Of a stretch of DNA of 57,459 nucleotides, positions 26,350 through 34,657 are shown piece by piece (within the stretch, counting starts at the first letter, position 1; every line of letters starts with the position of its first letter). The position numbers and the translations under genes were made by a program. The stretch comes from Actinomycetales bacterium (lineage in GTDB: Bacteria; Actinomycetota; Actinomycetes; Actinomycetales; Kineosporiaceae). Below the pieces are notes generated by a model. It made no database searches. It was not told the origin of the DNA and saw nothing but the letters and a program-made list of their open reading frames with translations. Location: assembly GCA_012719445.1 (NCBI GenBank), contig JAAYAH010000233.1, forward strand, positions 1-57,459, given 5' to 3'.

Positions 26350-28461
26350 ATGAGACGTGCCATCTCCTGGTCCCTTTCGGGTGCCGGCGGCCTCGCCGCA
26401 GTGACCGCCGTCGCCCTCGTGATCTCCGCCGTCGCCTCGGACGGCGACCGGCCGGCTCCCCCCGACCCCGGCCCGATGGAACTCGTCGCGTTCCGGGGGG
26501 CGTCGTCCTGCGACAGCCTGCTGGCCCACTTCCGGGACACGGCGAGGGACCTCGTGGGACCGTTCGGCCTGGCCGGGCCGGGCACCTTCGGCCTCGACGT
26601 CGCATCCGGCCGGGAGGGCGTCGCCACCGCCGACCAGCCGAAGGCCGCGCGGGCACCCGGAGCCGCCGCCACCAGCGGCACCAGTGGCACCGGCACGAAC
26701 GTCCAGGTCGCCGGGGTGGACGAGGCCGACCTGGCCAAGCTCTCCGACGACCTGCTGCTCACCCTGACCGGCGGCGCACTCGTCGTGTCCCGGGTGCAGG
26801 TCACGTCGGCCGGCGGCGGTGACGGCCGGGCCGAGCTGCTCGGCTCCCTCGACCTGCCGGACCTCGCTCCCGACCGGCTGCTGATGGTCGGCCGCCGCGC
26901 CGTCGTCATGGGGTCGCCGGCCCTCGACGCCGGATCGACCGGCCTCGCCCCGGACGCCCCGGAGATCGAGGGGATGATCGCACCGCTCCGGTCGGTCGCG
27001 CCGACGACTCGGCTCGTCGAGGTCGACCTCACCGACCCGACCCGGCCACGGCCGACCAGGATGCTCGACGTCCGGGGCTCTCTCGTCGGCGCGCGCCTGG
27101 TAGACGGCGTCGCCCGCCTCGTGATCTCCTCGGCGCCGACGCTCCCCTGGACCGCTCCCCGTGACGGGCGCTCCCTCGACGTGGCCACCCGGAGCAACCG
27201 TCGGGCAGTCGAACGCTCCGACCTCGACACCTGGCTGCCCCCGGCGACCCTGAGCACGCTCGCCCCCGACGGGAAGGTCACCGGCGAACCGGAGCGCGGC
27301 CGGCTCGTCGAGTGCGAGGACGTGGCCGTTCCCAGGACCTTCTCCGGCCTGGAGACCCTGTCCCTGGTCACGGTCGACCTGCGCCCGGGTGCGACCGGTC
27401 TCGCCTCCCGGTCCGGGACGGCGGTCGTCGCCACCGGGGCGACGCTCTACGCCACGGCGACGACAACCTACGTCGCGACCTCTCCCTGGCAGGTGCCGGT
27501 GGCGACCAACCCGTTGCGACCCGGCCTGACGGCACAGGGGAACGACGACCAGCGCACCCGGATCCACCTCTTCACCACCGACTCCGACGGCAGCCCCCGG
27601 TACGCGGCCAGCGGAGCGGTCCCCGGCTCCCTGATCGGCCAGTTCGCCATGGACGAGTACCAGGGGCACCTGCGGGTCGCCTCCACCACCGAGCCGGAAC
27701 GGACGTCCGAGGAGAGCGAGAGCCAGGTCACCGTGCTGACCCGCGACGGACGCCGCCTGGTCACGGTGGGCTCGGTCGGCGGACTGGGCAGGACCGAGAC
27801 CATCAAGTCGGTCCGGTTCCTGGGACCGCTGGGCTACCTGGTGACCTTCCGGCAGACCGATCCCCTGTTCACCCTCGACCTGTCCGATCCCGCCCAGCCG
27901 CGGGTCACCGGCGAACTCGACGTCCTCGGCTACTCCGCGTACCTGCACCCGGTCGGCGACGGCCTGCTGCTCGGGGTCGGCCAGGACGCCGACGCCTACG
28001 GTCGGGTGACCGGCCTGCAGCTGTCCCTGTTCGACGTGGCCGACCCGGCCGAACCCCGACGGCTGGACCGGGTACGACTCCCCGACGCCTCCTCCGGCGC
28101 CGAGAACGACCACCACGCCTTCACCTTCGACCACGGCCTCGCCCTGGTCCCGTTCACCCGACGCCTCGTCGAGGTCGGCGACAATGCCTACGACCGCGGC
28201 GTGCTGGCGATCAGGGTGAACGGGCGTCGGCTGGCGGCCCCGGTCGTCCTGCGGACCTCGGGCCTCGACGAGCCCGACCAGGGTTCTCCCGGCTACGACC
28301 TGCAGCGGGACTACCAGTCGGCCGTCCCACTGCGGACCGTCGTCACCAAGCAGGCGATCTACTCCGTTACGATCCGCGGGATCGCGACCCACGACGTCAC
28401 GGACCTGCACGGGATCGGGTTCACGCCCTACCCCACCGCCGGCCCCCAGCCGGCCCGATGA
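26350..28461 (+). CDS. Secreted beta-propeller domain protein (PF09826-like)
   Basis: 703 residues. ATG 26350 follows CGGGAGG with a six-base spacer and is directly followed by a signal/anchor sequence (M-R-R-A-I-S-W-S-L-S-G-A-G-G-L-A-A-V). The next part has T-N-V-Q-V-A-G-V-D-E-A-D, the hallmark opening of the secreted beta-propeller family PF09826, and later blades with V-R-F-L-G-P-L-G-Y-L-V-T-F and L-G-V-G-Q-D-A-D. Such proteins are extracytoplasmic and of unknown role; in archaea and actinomycetes they are sometimes linked to protease inhibitors or copper. Its divergent neighbour is a secreted protease, so a functional pair is possible but unproven. Confidence 0.82.
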   Translation: MRRAISWSLSGAGGLAAVTAVALVISAVASDGDRPAPPDPGPMELVAFRGASSCDSLLAHFRDTARDLVGPFGLAGPGTFGLDVASGREGVATADQPKAARAPGAAATSGTSGTGTNVQVAGVDEADLAKLSDDLLLTLTGGALVVSRVQVTSAGGGDGRAELLGSLDLPDLAPDRLLMVGRRAVVMGSPALDAGSTGLAPDAPEIEGMIAPLRSVAPTTRLVEVDLTDPTRPRPTRMLDVRGSLVGARLVDGVARLVISSAPTLPWTAPRDGRSLDVATRSNRRAVERSDLDTWLPPATLSTLAPDGKVTGEPERGRLVECEDVAVPRTFSGLETLSLVTVDLRPGATGLASRSGTAVVATGATLYATATTTYVATSPWQVPVATNPLRPGLTAQGNDDQRTRIHLFTTDSDGSPRYAASGAVPGSLIGQFAMDEYQGHLRVASTTEPERTSEESESQVTVLTRDGRRLVTVGSVGGLGRTETIKSVRFLGPLGYLVTFRQTDPLFTLDLSDPAQPRVTGELDVLGYSAYLHPVGDGLLLGVGQDADAYGRVTGLQLSLFDVADPAEPRRLDRVRLPDASSGAENDHHAFTFDHGLALVPFTRRLVEVGDNAYDRGVLAIRVNGRRLAAPVVLRTSGLDEPDQGSPGYDLQRDYQSAVPLRTVVTKQAIYSVTIRGIATHDVTDLHGIGFTPYPTAGPQPAR

Positions 28462-28552
28462 GCCACGGGTCCGCCCTGACCGGGGTCCCGGGACGGCGGC
28501 CGGCACGGACCTCCCCCGCGGTCTCACCCAGGTCCTGTCCTGTCGGTCCGGC

Positions 28553-29305
28553 TCAGGCCCTGCGGCGCATCGCCAGCGCCGTGGTGGCCCAGCCGGCCGC
28601 CGTCCACGCCGCCACCACCGCGTAGGAGGTGCCGACGTCACCGACCAGCCCCTCGGTCAGACCGGCCCGGACGACGACCCCCATGTGGTACAGCGGCAGC
28701 ACCTCGTGGACCGCGGCGAGCCAGTCCGGGAACTGCTCGATCGGGAAGGCGATCGGGGAGTACAGCAGCACGACGACGATGAGGACGTTGCTGATCAGGT
28801 TGACCACGACCGGGTTGCCGATCGCGTGGGCGAGGCCCAGCCCGACCGACGACGTCATCAGGCAGGTCAGCGGCACGGCGACGGCGAAGGCCGGTGAGAA
28901 GGACAGGTCGACCCCGTAGCGCCAGGCGACCAGCAGCAGGGTGACGGCGACACCGGGGACGGCGATCAGGGTGGCCACGGTGAGCGTCGAGGCGACCGTC
29001 ACCGTGCGCGGGACCGGCAGCGACCAGGTGAAGTCGAAGGTGCCCGCCGTCCGCTGCTGGCCGACCAGCGCCGGCACCATGACCAGGCCCACCGGGATCA
29101 GCGCGACCGTCGGCGCCCCGGTCACCAGGTAGAGCAGGCCGACCTCGGGCAGGTCGGGGACGTAGAACCCGTAGACGACGGCCATCGCAGCCCCCAGGAG
29201 CAGCTGCAGGGCCACCGACAGCGGGAGCCAGGTCCGCTGGCTGGACAGGTCGAAGCGCAGCATGAGCAGGTAGCCGCGGACCCAGTGACGAACCCCGACC
29301 GTCAT
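28553..29305 (-). CDS. ABC-2 type exporter permease (second subunit)
   Basis: 250 residues with about six hydrophobic segments. It contains G-T-F-D-F-T-W-S-L-P-V-P-R-T-V, closely like G-D-F-x-Q-S-L-P-V-P-R-S-V in the neighbouring permease, so the two are duplicates. The ATG overlaps the stop of the upstream permease gene by four bases. Together with the ATPase at 30135 it forms an exporter of unknown substrate. It is the last gene of the operon and faces the propeller gene tail to tail. Confidence 0.85.
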   Translation of the reverse strand: MTVGVRHWVRGYLLMLRFDLSSQRTWLPLSVALQLLLGAAMAVVYGFYVPDLPEVGLLYLVTGAPTVALIPVGLVMVPALVGQQRTAGTFDFTWSLPVPRTVTVASTLTVATLIAVPGVAVTLLLVAWRYGVDLSFSPAFAVAVPLTCLMTSSVGLGLAHAIGNPVVVNLISNVLIVVVLLYSPIAFPIEQFPDWLAAVHEVLPLYHMGVVVRAGLTEGLVGDVGTSYAVVAAWTAAGWATTALAMRRRA

Positions 29306-30138
29306 CCCCGCCTCCCGACCGCCCAGCCGGCCAGCGCCAGGCAGGCGGCGGTCCACGCGGCGAGGACCAGGCAGGCCCTTGCCACCCCCGCGACGGGCTG
29401 CTCGACCAGCGCGGAGCGCATGACGACGGCCATCGCGTCGAAGGGCAGCCACCGGTTGACGGTGACCAGCCAGTCCGGCAGCTGCTCCGGAGGCATGCAC
29501 ACCGGCGCGAACCCGATGGCGAGGAAGTTGAGGATCTGGGTGAGCACCTGGACGACCATCGGCTCCGCCACGGCGTGCGCCATCGCCTGCCCGACGGCGG
29601 TGGCGGTGAGGCACACCAGCGCCGCCGCGGGGACGACGGCGAGGGAGACGGCGAACCCGGGGTCGTAGCGCAGCGCGGCCGCGGCCAGGGTCGCCACCAC
29701 GGCCGGGGCACCGACCAGGAGCGTCATCGTGTACCAGGCCGCGAAGCCGACGGATCGGGGCACCGGCAGCGACTGGGTGAAGTCGTAGGTCTTCGCCAGC
29801 CGCTGCTGCCCGATCACCTGGGGCAGGAGCACCAGCCCGAGCAGGTACAGGTTGATCACCGGAACCCCGGTGCTGACGTAGACGGCCGAGCGGTGCGGGA
29901 CCTCGCCGGGGAAGAACAGCCCGATGCCGAGCACGAAACCGACCCCCGCCAGCACCTGCACCACCGCCAGCACCGGCAGGTACAGGCGCAGGGTCGCGAA
30001 CTGCCAGGCCACCATCCGCGGGTAGCAGGAGACCCAGTACCGCGGGCCGGTGCGCAGCTCGGCCGCGCCCGCCGTGCCGGGTCCGCTCCCCCCCGCCGTC
30101 GGGTCGACCGTCGTGCCCGTCCCGTCCGGTGCCGTCAC
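29302..30138 (-). CDS. ABC-2 type exporter permease (first subunit)
   Basis: 278 residues: a Gly/Thr-rich cytoplasmic start of about 35 residues, then six predicted membrane segments. K-T-Y-D-F-T-Q-S-L-P-V-P-R-S-V in the middle aligns with the next gene's permease. GTG 30138 overlaps the ATPase stop by four bases (GTGA). Likely forms a heterodimeric channel with the second permease. Confidence 0.85.
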   Translation of the reverse strand: MTAPDGTGTTVDPTAGGSGPGTAGAAELRTGPRYWVSCYPRMVAWQFATLRLYLPVLAVVQVLAGVGFVLGIGLFFPGEVPHRSAVYVSTGVPVINLYLLGLVLLPQVIGQQRLAKTYDFTQSLPVPRSVGFAAWYTMTLLVGAPAVVATLAAAALRYDPGFAVSLAVVPAAALVCLTATAVGQAMAHAVAEPMVVQVLTQILNFLAIGFAPVCMPPEQLPDWLVTVNRWLPFDAMAVVMRSALVEQPVAGVARACLVLAAWTAACLALAGWAVGRRG

Positions 30139-31088
30139 GACCGGGCCCCCGGATCGTCCAGCGCGGCGGCTCCGGTCAGCCGGATGTAGGCGTCCTCCAG
30201 GGTGGTCGCGGTGAGGGCGTACTCCTCGGCGTGCCCGACGTCCACGAGCCGCTGCGCCCAGGCGATCGCCGCCCCGGCGTCCTGGCTGCCGACCGTCGCC
30301 ACCAGGGTGTGCCCGGTCCGCACGCTGCCGAGGACGAAGGGCTCCGGCGCCGGGTCCTCCCGACCGGGACGGAGCATCACCTGCAGCCGCAGCCGGTCCT
30401 TGCCGTCCTTCAGCGCCGAGGGGGTGCCCTCGGCCAGCAGCCGCCCCCTGTCGATGATCGCCAGCCGGTCGACGGCCTTCTCCGCCTCCAGCACGTTGTG
30501 GGTCACCAGGACTATGGCGGCGCCGTCCCCCGCCAGCCGACGCACCTCGTCCCACAGCAGCCGCCGGCGCAACGGGTCGACGTCGTTGGTCGGCTCGTCG
30601 AGGATGACCACCCGGCCCGGCCACACCGTCACCATGGCGAACCCGACGAGACGACGCACCCCGCCGGAGAGCCGTGCGCCTGTCGTCCGCTCCCACTCCC
30701 CCAGGTCCAGGGCGTCGAGGAGTTCCCGCGCCCGCCGCCGGACGGGGTTCCTGCCCCCGCCCCTGATCCGCCCGGTGAGCTCGATCGCCTCGAGGGAGCG
30801 CAGCGACTCGATGGGCATCTGGGCCTGCGGCAGATAGGAACAGAGCCTGCGCGCGGCCGCCGGGTCGGCCACCAGGTCCCGCCCGCCCAGCGTGATCCGG
30901 CCGGAGGTGGGCCGCAGCAGGCCGATCACCTGCTTCACCAGCGTCGACTTCCCCGCACCGTTGGGACCGAGCAGCCCGTAGACCTCACCGGGCTCGACCC
31001 GGAGGCAGACCGAGTCGTTGGCGACGGTCCCCCTCCGGTACACCTTGGTGAGATCGTCGACGCACAGGCTCCACCCGGAGGAGATCAC
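30135..31088 (-). CDS. ABC exporter ATP-binding protein
   Basis: 317 residues. Walker A is G-P-N-G-A-G-K-S-T (near residue 41), Walker B V-V-I-L-D-E-P-T-N-D-V-D, and the switch region has V-T-H-N. The ABC signature reads L-S-G-G-V-R-R rather than L-S-G-G-Q, an uncommon but tolerated change. An extra C-terminal domain of about 90 residues, as in DrrA/CcmA-type exporters, follows. GTG 31088 lies six bases after a TAGACT -10-like box, so the message may be leaderless. Two permease genes follow with four-base overlaps. Confidence 0.9.
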   Translation of the reverse strand: MISSGWSLCVDDLTKVYRRGTVANDSVCLRVEPGEVYGLLGPNGAGKSTLVKQVIGLLRPTSGRITLGGRDLVADPAAARRLCSYLPQAQMPIESLRSLEAIELTGRIRGGGRNPVRRRARELLDALDLGEWERTTGARLSGGVRRLVGFAMVTVWPGRVVILDEPTNDVDPLRRRLLWDEVRRLAGDGAAIVLVTHNVLEAEKAVDRLAIIDRGRLLAEGTPSALKDGKDRLRLQVMLRPGREDPAPEPFVLGSVRTGHTLVATVGSQDAGAAIAWAQRLVDVGHAEEYALTATTLEDAYIRLTGAAALDDPGARS

Positions 31089-31094
31089 GCGTGG

Positions 31095-31100
31095 AGTCTA
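31095..31100 (-). promoter_or_regulatory. -10 element of a likely leaderless transcript
   Basis: On the minus strand TAGACT precedes the GTG at 31088 by six bases, fitting TANNNT. No clear -35 was found, and no ribosome binding site is present. Confidence 0.4.
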
Positions 31101-31198
31101 GGCAGCCGCGGGACGCCGAGACCCTGATCCACCGGACGTGACCGAGCATCGCGACCCGCACCAGCGCGAACACCGGACGACGGCGGAGGAACGGCACG

Positions 31199-31831
31199 AT
31201 GACCCGGCGGACGTACCTGCAGGCGGCGGAGACCACGGTGGCGCTGCTGACCGATCCGGCGGTCGGCGCGGCGTGGCAGGAGCCGAGTGCACTGCCGGAG
31301 TTCGGCGTCGGCGGCCTCGCCGGCCACCTGGCCAAGCAGGTGCTGCACGTGGCGGAGATCCTGGCCGGGGACGTCCCCGACCGGGAGCCGGTCTCGCTGC
31401 TCGACCACTACACCGGCGCCCGATGGGTCGGCGTCCCCGTCGACGACGAGGTCAGCGTGCACGTCCGGCGCGGCGGGGAGACGGTGGCCGCGGACGGGCA
31501 GGCCGCGCTCGCCCGCCGGGTTCGGGCCGAGGTCGACCGGCTGGCAACGGTGCTGCCCGCTGAGCCGGCCGACCGACGGGTGTACCTGCCCTGGGCCGGA
31601 TGGTCGCTGACTCTCGACGACTTCCTCGTCACCCGGCTGCTGGAGATCGCCGTGCACTGCGACGACCTGGCGGTCAGCGTCGGCGTCGAGATGCCCCCGC
31701 TGCCCTCCGCCGTGCTGGACCCGGTGCTGGCGCTCCTCCTCCGGCTGTCCGTGCACCGGCACGGCCCCACCGCCGTGCTGCGGGCGCTGAGCCGGGCCGG
31801 GCGAGCACCCGCCACCATCGCCGCGATCTGA
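31199..31831 (+). CDS. Maleylpyruvate isomerase-like (MDMPI N-domain) protein
   Basis: 210 residues of the DinB-like four-helix fold. Candidate metal ligands are His in V-G-G-L-A-G-H-L-A-K-Q-V-L-H and in L-E-I-A-V-H-C-D-D-L-A. Family members are mycothiol-dependent or of unknown activity. ATG 31199 follows CGGAGGA with an eight-base spacer. It is divergent from the ABC exporter operon with 110 bases between; a shared promoter region suggests, but does not prove, related control. Confidence 0.75.
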   Translation: MTRRTYLQAAETTVALLTDPAVGAAWQEPSALPEFGVGGLAGHLAKQVLHVAEILAGDVPDREPVSLLDHYTGARWVGVPVDDEVSVHVRRGGETVAADGQAALARRVRAEVDRLATVLPAEPADRRVYLPWAGWSLTLDDFLVTRLLEIAVHCDDLAVSVGVEMPPLPSAVLDPVLALLLRLSVHRHGPTAVLRALSRAGRAPATIAAI

Positions 31832-31853
31832 CGGGGACCGGGGCCTGCAGGAC

Positions 31854-32084
31854 TCACCTACCCGGCCGACCCTCCCGACGCCTGCCGAGCTTGTGGGTGC
31901 CGTCGCACCAGGGAGCACGCCCGGTCCTGCCGCACCGGCACAGCGCGACGGTGCTCCTCCCCCGCGGCACCACGTCGCCGTCCGCGGTGCGGATCTCGAC
32001 GTCCCCGCGGACGAGCAGCGGTCCGTCCGGGCACACCGTGACCGTGACCGGCGGACCGACGTCCGCGCATCCATCGGTTCGCAT
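31854..32084 (-). CDS. CDGSH-type iron-sulfur protein
   Basis: 76 residues. The [2Fe-2S]-binding motif is C-R-C-G-R-T-G-R-A-P-W-C-D-G-T-H, giving three Cys and one His as in mitoNEET-like proteins. It has no membrane anchor. The ATG at 32084 gives a compact protein starting before V-T-V-T-V. It is divergent from the haem-oxygenase-like iron enzyme at 32235; I recall these two families as frequent actinobacterial neighbours, so it may pass electrons to that enzyme. Confidence 0.9.
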   Translation of the reverse strand: MRTDGCADVGPPVTVTVCPDGPLLVRGDVEIRTADGDVVPRGRSTVALCRCGRTGRAPWCDGTHKLGRRREGRPGR

Positions 32085-32234
32085 GCCCGCCCGGTACCCG
32101 GTTCCCGGCCGCCGACACCTCTGCTGCCGGAGCCGGTCCCCCGCTCCCGGCGGGCTCCGGTTTCGGTCGGGCCGGGCCGGGTACCCCACCACCGTCAGCG
32201 GTGGATCGACCCACCGCGAGGGGAGGCGATCGGG

Positions 32235-33332
32235 ATGGTGGCGGTGACGAGACGGCCGGAGCCGAGGGGACCGCTCAGCGAGCGCCTGCTCGACGCACTG
32301 GACGGTCCCGTCGTCCCCGCCTGGCGCCTCGCCCAGGAGGCGGAACTGGCCGTGGACGCCGCGGGGGCGGCTGTGCTCGACGACGACGACGTCCAGCTGT
32401 CCCTGACCGTGCTCTACGAGCTGCACTACCGCGGGGTCGCCGGGGTCGACGACCGCTGGGAGTGGTCCCCGGACCTGGTGGCCACCCGGCTCGCCCTCGA
32501 GGAGCCGATGGAGCAGCAACTCCGGGACCTGGTCGGGCCGACCGTCACCCTCCCCGACCGCGTCGCGGACGTGCCGGCGGCGCTCTTCGCCCTCACCGCC
32601 GCGGACTCCGGCCCGTCCCTCTCGGCCCACCTGGCCCGCCGGGCCGACCGCACCGAGTTCCGGGAGTTCCTCGTCCACCGCTCGCTCTACCACCTCAAGG
32701 AGGCCGACCCGCACACCTGGGCCATCCCCCGGCTGAGCGGGGCGGCCAAGGCCGCGCTGGTGGAGATCCAGGCCGACGAGTACGGCGGTGGCCGACCCGA
32801 CCGGATGCACGCGACGCTGTTCGCCACCGCCATGCGCGGAAGCGGGCTCGACGACGAGCCCGCCGGCTACCTCGACCTCCTGCCCGCGGTCACCCTCGGC
32901 TGGGCCAACACCATGAGCCTCTTCGGACTGAACCGGCGGCTGCGCGGAGCCCTCGCCGGACACCTCGCGGCCCTGGAGATGACCTCGTCCCTGCCCAACG
33001 CCCGCTACGCGAGAGGGGTGCGCCGTCTCGGACTGCCGGATCAGGTGGCCTGGTTCTTCGACGAGCACGTCGAGGCGGACGCCGTGCACGAGCAGGTCGC
33101 CGCGCACGACCTCGCCGGCCGGCTGGTCGCCGACGAGCCGCGGCTCCTCGCTGACGTGTTCTTCGGGGCGGCGGCCGCGCTGGCGACCGATGCCCGGGTC
33201 TGCGAGCACCTGCTCTCCCACTGGGCCGCCGGGCGCAGCTCGCTGCGGGACAGCGGCCTCTCCGGGGACAGCCGTCCGATCGCCGGGGACAGCACGCCCC
33301 GGTCCCGCCGTGCCGACGACATCGTCGCCTGA
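32235..33332 (+). CDS. Iron-containing redox enzyme (haem-oxygenase-like fold)
   Basis: 365 residues, mostly helical, of the family annotated as iron-containing redox enzyme. Candidate iron ligands are Glu and His in Y-E-L-H-Y-R, Glu in E-I-Q-A-D-E-Y-G-G-G with a following His, and D-E-H-V-E-x-D-A-V-H-E, the arrangement of haem-oxygenase-like di-iron oxidases. These enzymes use O2 for oxidation, desaturation or C-C cleavage of diverse substrates, so the reaction is open. ATG 32235 follows GGGAGG at 32221-32226. The C-terminal 30 residues are low-complexity. The nearby CDGSH gene could be its redox partner. Confidence 0.82.
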   Translation: MVAVTRRPEPRGPLSERLLDALDGPVVPAWRLAQEAELAVDAAGAAVLDDDDVQLSLTVLYELHYRGVAGVDDRWEWSPDLVATRLALEEPMEQQLRDLVGPTVTLPDRVADVPAALFALTAADSGPSLSAHLARRADRTEFREFLVHRSLYHLKEADPHTWAIPRLSGAAKAALVEIQADEYGGGRPDRMHATLFATAMRGSGLDDEPAGYLDLLPAVTLGWANTMSLFGLNRRLRGALAGHLAALEMTSSLPNARYARGVRRLGLPDQVAWFFDEHVEADAVHEQVAAHDLAGRLVADEPRLLADVFFGAAAALATDARVCEHLLSHWAAGRSSLRDSGLSGDSRPIAGDSTPRSRRADDIVA

Positions 33333-33481
33333 GCCGACCTCCTGGCGGCCTCGGGAGACCGGCCGGATCCGGTCGACGATCGGCGGGGACCTCCACCCGC
33401 CGGATCGGCCGTCGGAGGGTGAGGTCGGTCACCTCCACGGTGATGATTCGGTGAACTTCGGCTGTCCGGGACCTCTCTCGG

Positions 33482-33510
33482 GTGACACCCGGCAAACACC
33501 TCGATAGCGT
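33482..33510 (+). promoter_or_regulatory. Promoter of the riboswitch-controlled hydrolase gene
   Basis: GTGACA (33482-33487), a 17-base spacer, then TAGCGT (33505-33510). This fits a sigma-70/HrdB-type promoter. Transcription would start about 35 bases before the riboswitch core. Confidence 0.55.
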
Positions 33511-33550
33511 CTGACGCGGTCGTCGGCATCCCGTCGGCGGTCCTCCGGTG

Positions 33551-33728
33551 GACGCCGAACTCCGCCACCACCGGTGCCCTCATACGACCCTCATGGCGGA
33601 GGCGGGGGACCCACTTCCGGTCCGGTGACCACCACCGGGCCTCGGGGTGAAGCCGCTGCGGTCGTCAGACGACCGCACGGCCGGGTGACTTCTCCCACCC
33701 GAACCCGACAGCTCACCTCGCAGGCGGC
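33551..33728 (+). ncRNA. c-di-AMP riboswitch (ydaO/yuaA type)
   Basis: The segment has the conserved blocks I know from actinobacterial ydaO RNAs: GCCGAACTCCGCC near its 5' end, GGCGGGGGACCCA (33601-33613), CCTCGGGGTGAAGCCG, a variable hairpin (TGCGGTCGTC and its complement at 33657-33677), then CCCGAACCCGACAGCT and GCAGGCGGCGG. Its 3' end touches the ribosome binding site of the NlpC/P60 gene. ydaO riboswitches bind c-di-AMP and usually switch expression off, and wall hydrolase genes are classic targets in this phylum. Boundaries are approximate. Confidence 0.88.
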
Positions 33729-33743
33729 GGAGGGAAGACATCT

Positions 33744-34547
33744 ATGCCTGCTGGAGATCGTGCCCGTCATCGAGCCCCACTCCGGCCCCATACCCCCCTG
33801 TCCGAACTCGGCGAGAGCCTCACCCAGCGTGCCCAGACCCTGGGCCGCACCGGAGCCATCCTCGCGATGTCCTCCGGTCTCGTCAGCACCCTGGGCCTGC
33901 CGGCGCACGGTGCCACCCGTCCCACCCCGGCGACCTCGGGGGCGCCGGTCGACCACGACCGGTCCGCCTCGGCGGACCACACGGCAGCGATCGCGGCGGC
34001 GGTCGCACAGCGCGCGCCGCTCACCGCGGCCGCCGACTCCAAGATCACCTTCGACACGTCGAGCCGGACGTCCGGGCTCACCGCCACCAAGGCCCCTGAG
34101 CCGGAGCCGGCAACGGAACGTACCTCGACCCGGGTGTCCCGGAGCACCACGAGCCGGAGCAGCACGAGTCAGAGCAGCACGAGTCAGGGCAGCACCGGCA
34201 GTTCCTCGGTGCTCGCCGTCGCCGCCCGCTACGTCGGGATCCCCTACGTCTACGGCGGCACGAGCCCCAGCGGGTTCGACTGCTCCGGCTACGTGCGGTA
34301 CGTCTTCGCCCAGCTCGGCTACTCGCTCCCGCGGACGGCGAACCAGCAGCTCAACGCCACCCGCAGGATCAGCCGGTCGGAGGCACGACCGGGAGACATC
34401 GTGTTCTTCATCTCCGGCGGCCGGGCCTACCACGACGGCATCTACGCGGGGAACGGCATGATGTACGACTCCCCCCGCCCCGGCAAGTCCATCCAGCGGC
34501 GGGCCATCTGGTCCTCCAACGTCGTCTTCGGCCGGGTCATCGGCTGA
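33744..34547 (+). CDS. Secreted NlpC/P60 peptidoglycan hydrolase
   Basis: 267 residues. An N-terminal hydrophobic stretch (about residues 36-56, A-I-L-A-M-S-S-G-L-V-S-T-L-G-L-P-A-H-G-A) serves for secretion. A Ser/Thr-rich linker contains an exact 15-base duplication (34158-34187, S-S-T-S-Q). The C-terminal NlpC/P60 domain has catalytic Cys in F-D-C-S-G-Y (near residue 179) and His in Y-H-D-G-I-Y-A-G (near 230). It cleaves stem-peptide bonds in the cell wall, in growth, division, germination or resuscitation. Controlled by the c-di-AMP riboswitch in its leader; terminated by the hairpin at 34565. Confidence 0.93.
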   Translation: MPAGDRARHRAPLRPHTPLSELGESLTQRAQTLGRTGAILAMSSGLVSTLGLPAHGATRPTPATSGAPVDHDRSASADHTAAIAAAVAQRAPLTAAADSKITFDTSSRTSGLTATKAPEPEPATERTSTRVSRSTTSRSSTSQSSTSQGSTGSSSVLAVAARYVGIPYVYGGTSPSGFDCSGYVRYVFAQLGYSLPRTANQQLNATRRISRSEARPGDIVFFISGGRAYHDGIYAGNGMMYDSPRPGKSIQRRAIWSSNVVFGRVIG

Positions 34548-34564
34548 GGACGGGAACGCCTCTC

Positions 34565-34602
34565 CCGGAGGGGTGGCAGCCGACCGGCTGCCACCCCTCC
34601 GG
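34565..34602 (+). terminator. Strong terminator hairpin
   Basis: Perfect 17-base-pair stem beginning CCGGAGGGGTGGCAGCC, with loop GACC, directly after the NlpC/P60 stop. No U-tract, as is usual here. Confidence 0.8.
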
Positions 34603-34657
34603 CACGTCCGACGGCCGACCCCGGAATCGGGGCGGGCACCGGGGTGTTGCGCCGTCC

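Larger units (their letters stand above)
33333..33743 (+). promoter_or_regulatory. Long leader region of the NlpC/P60 gene
   Basis: 411 bases without a gene. It contains a small dyad (GAGGT-CGGTC-ACCTC, 33420-33434), a promoter (33482-33510), a c-di-AMP riboswitch (about 33551-33728) and the ribosome binding site GGAGGGA at 33729-33735. Confidence 0.8.

Noticed and set aside
31870-33221. Long minus-strand frame upstream of the CDGSH motif
   Set aside because: Only the last 76 residues look like a protein family; the remainder is antisense to the iron-containing redox enzyme.
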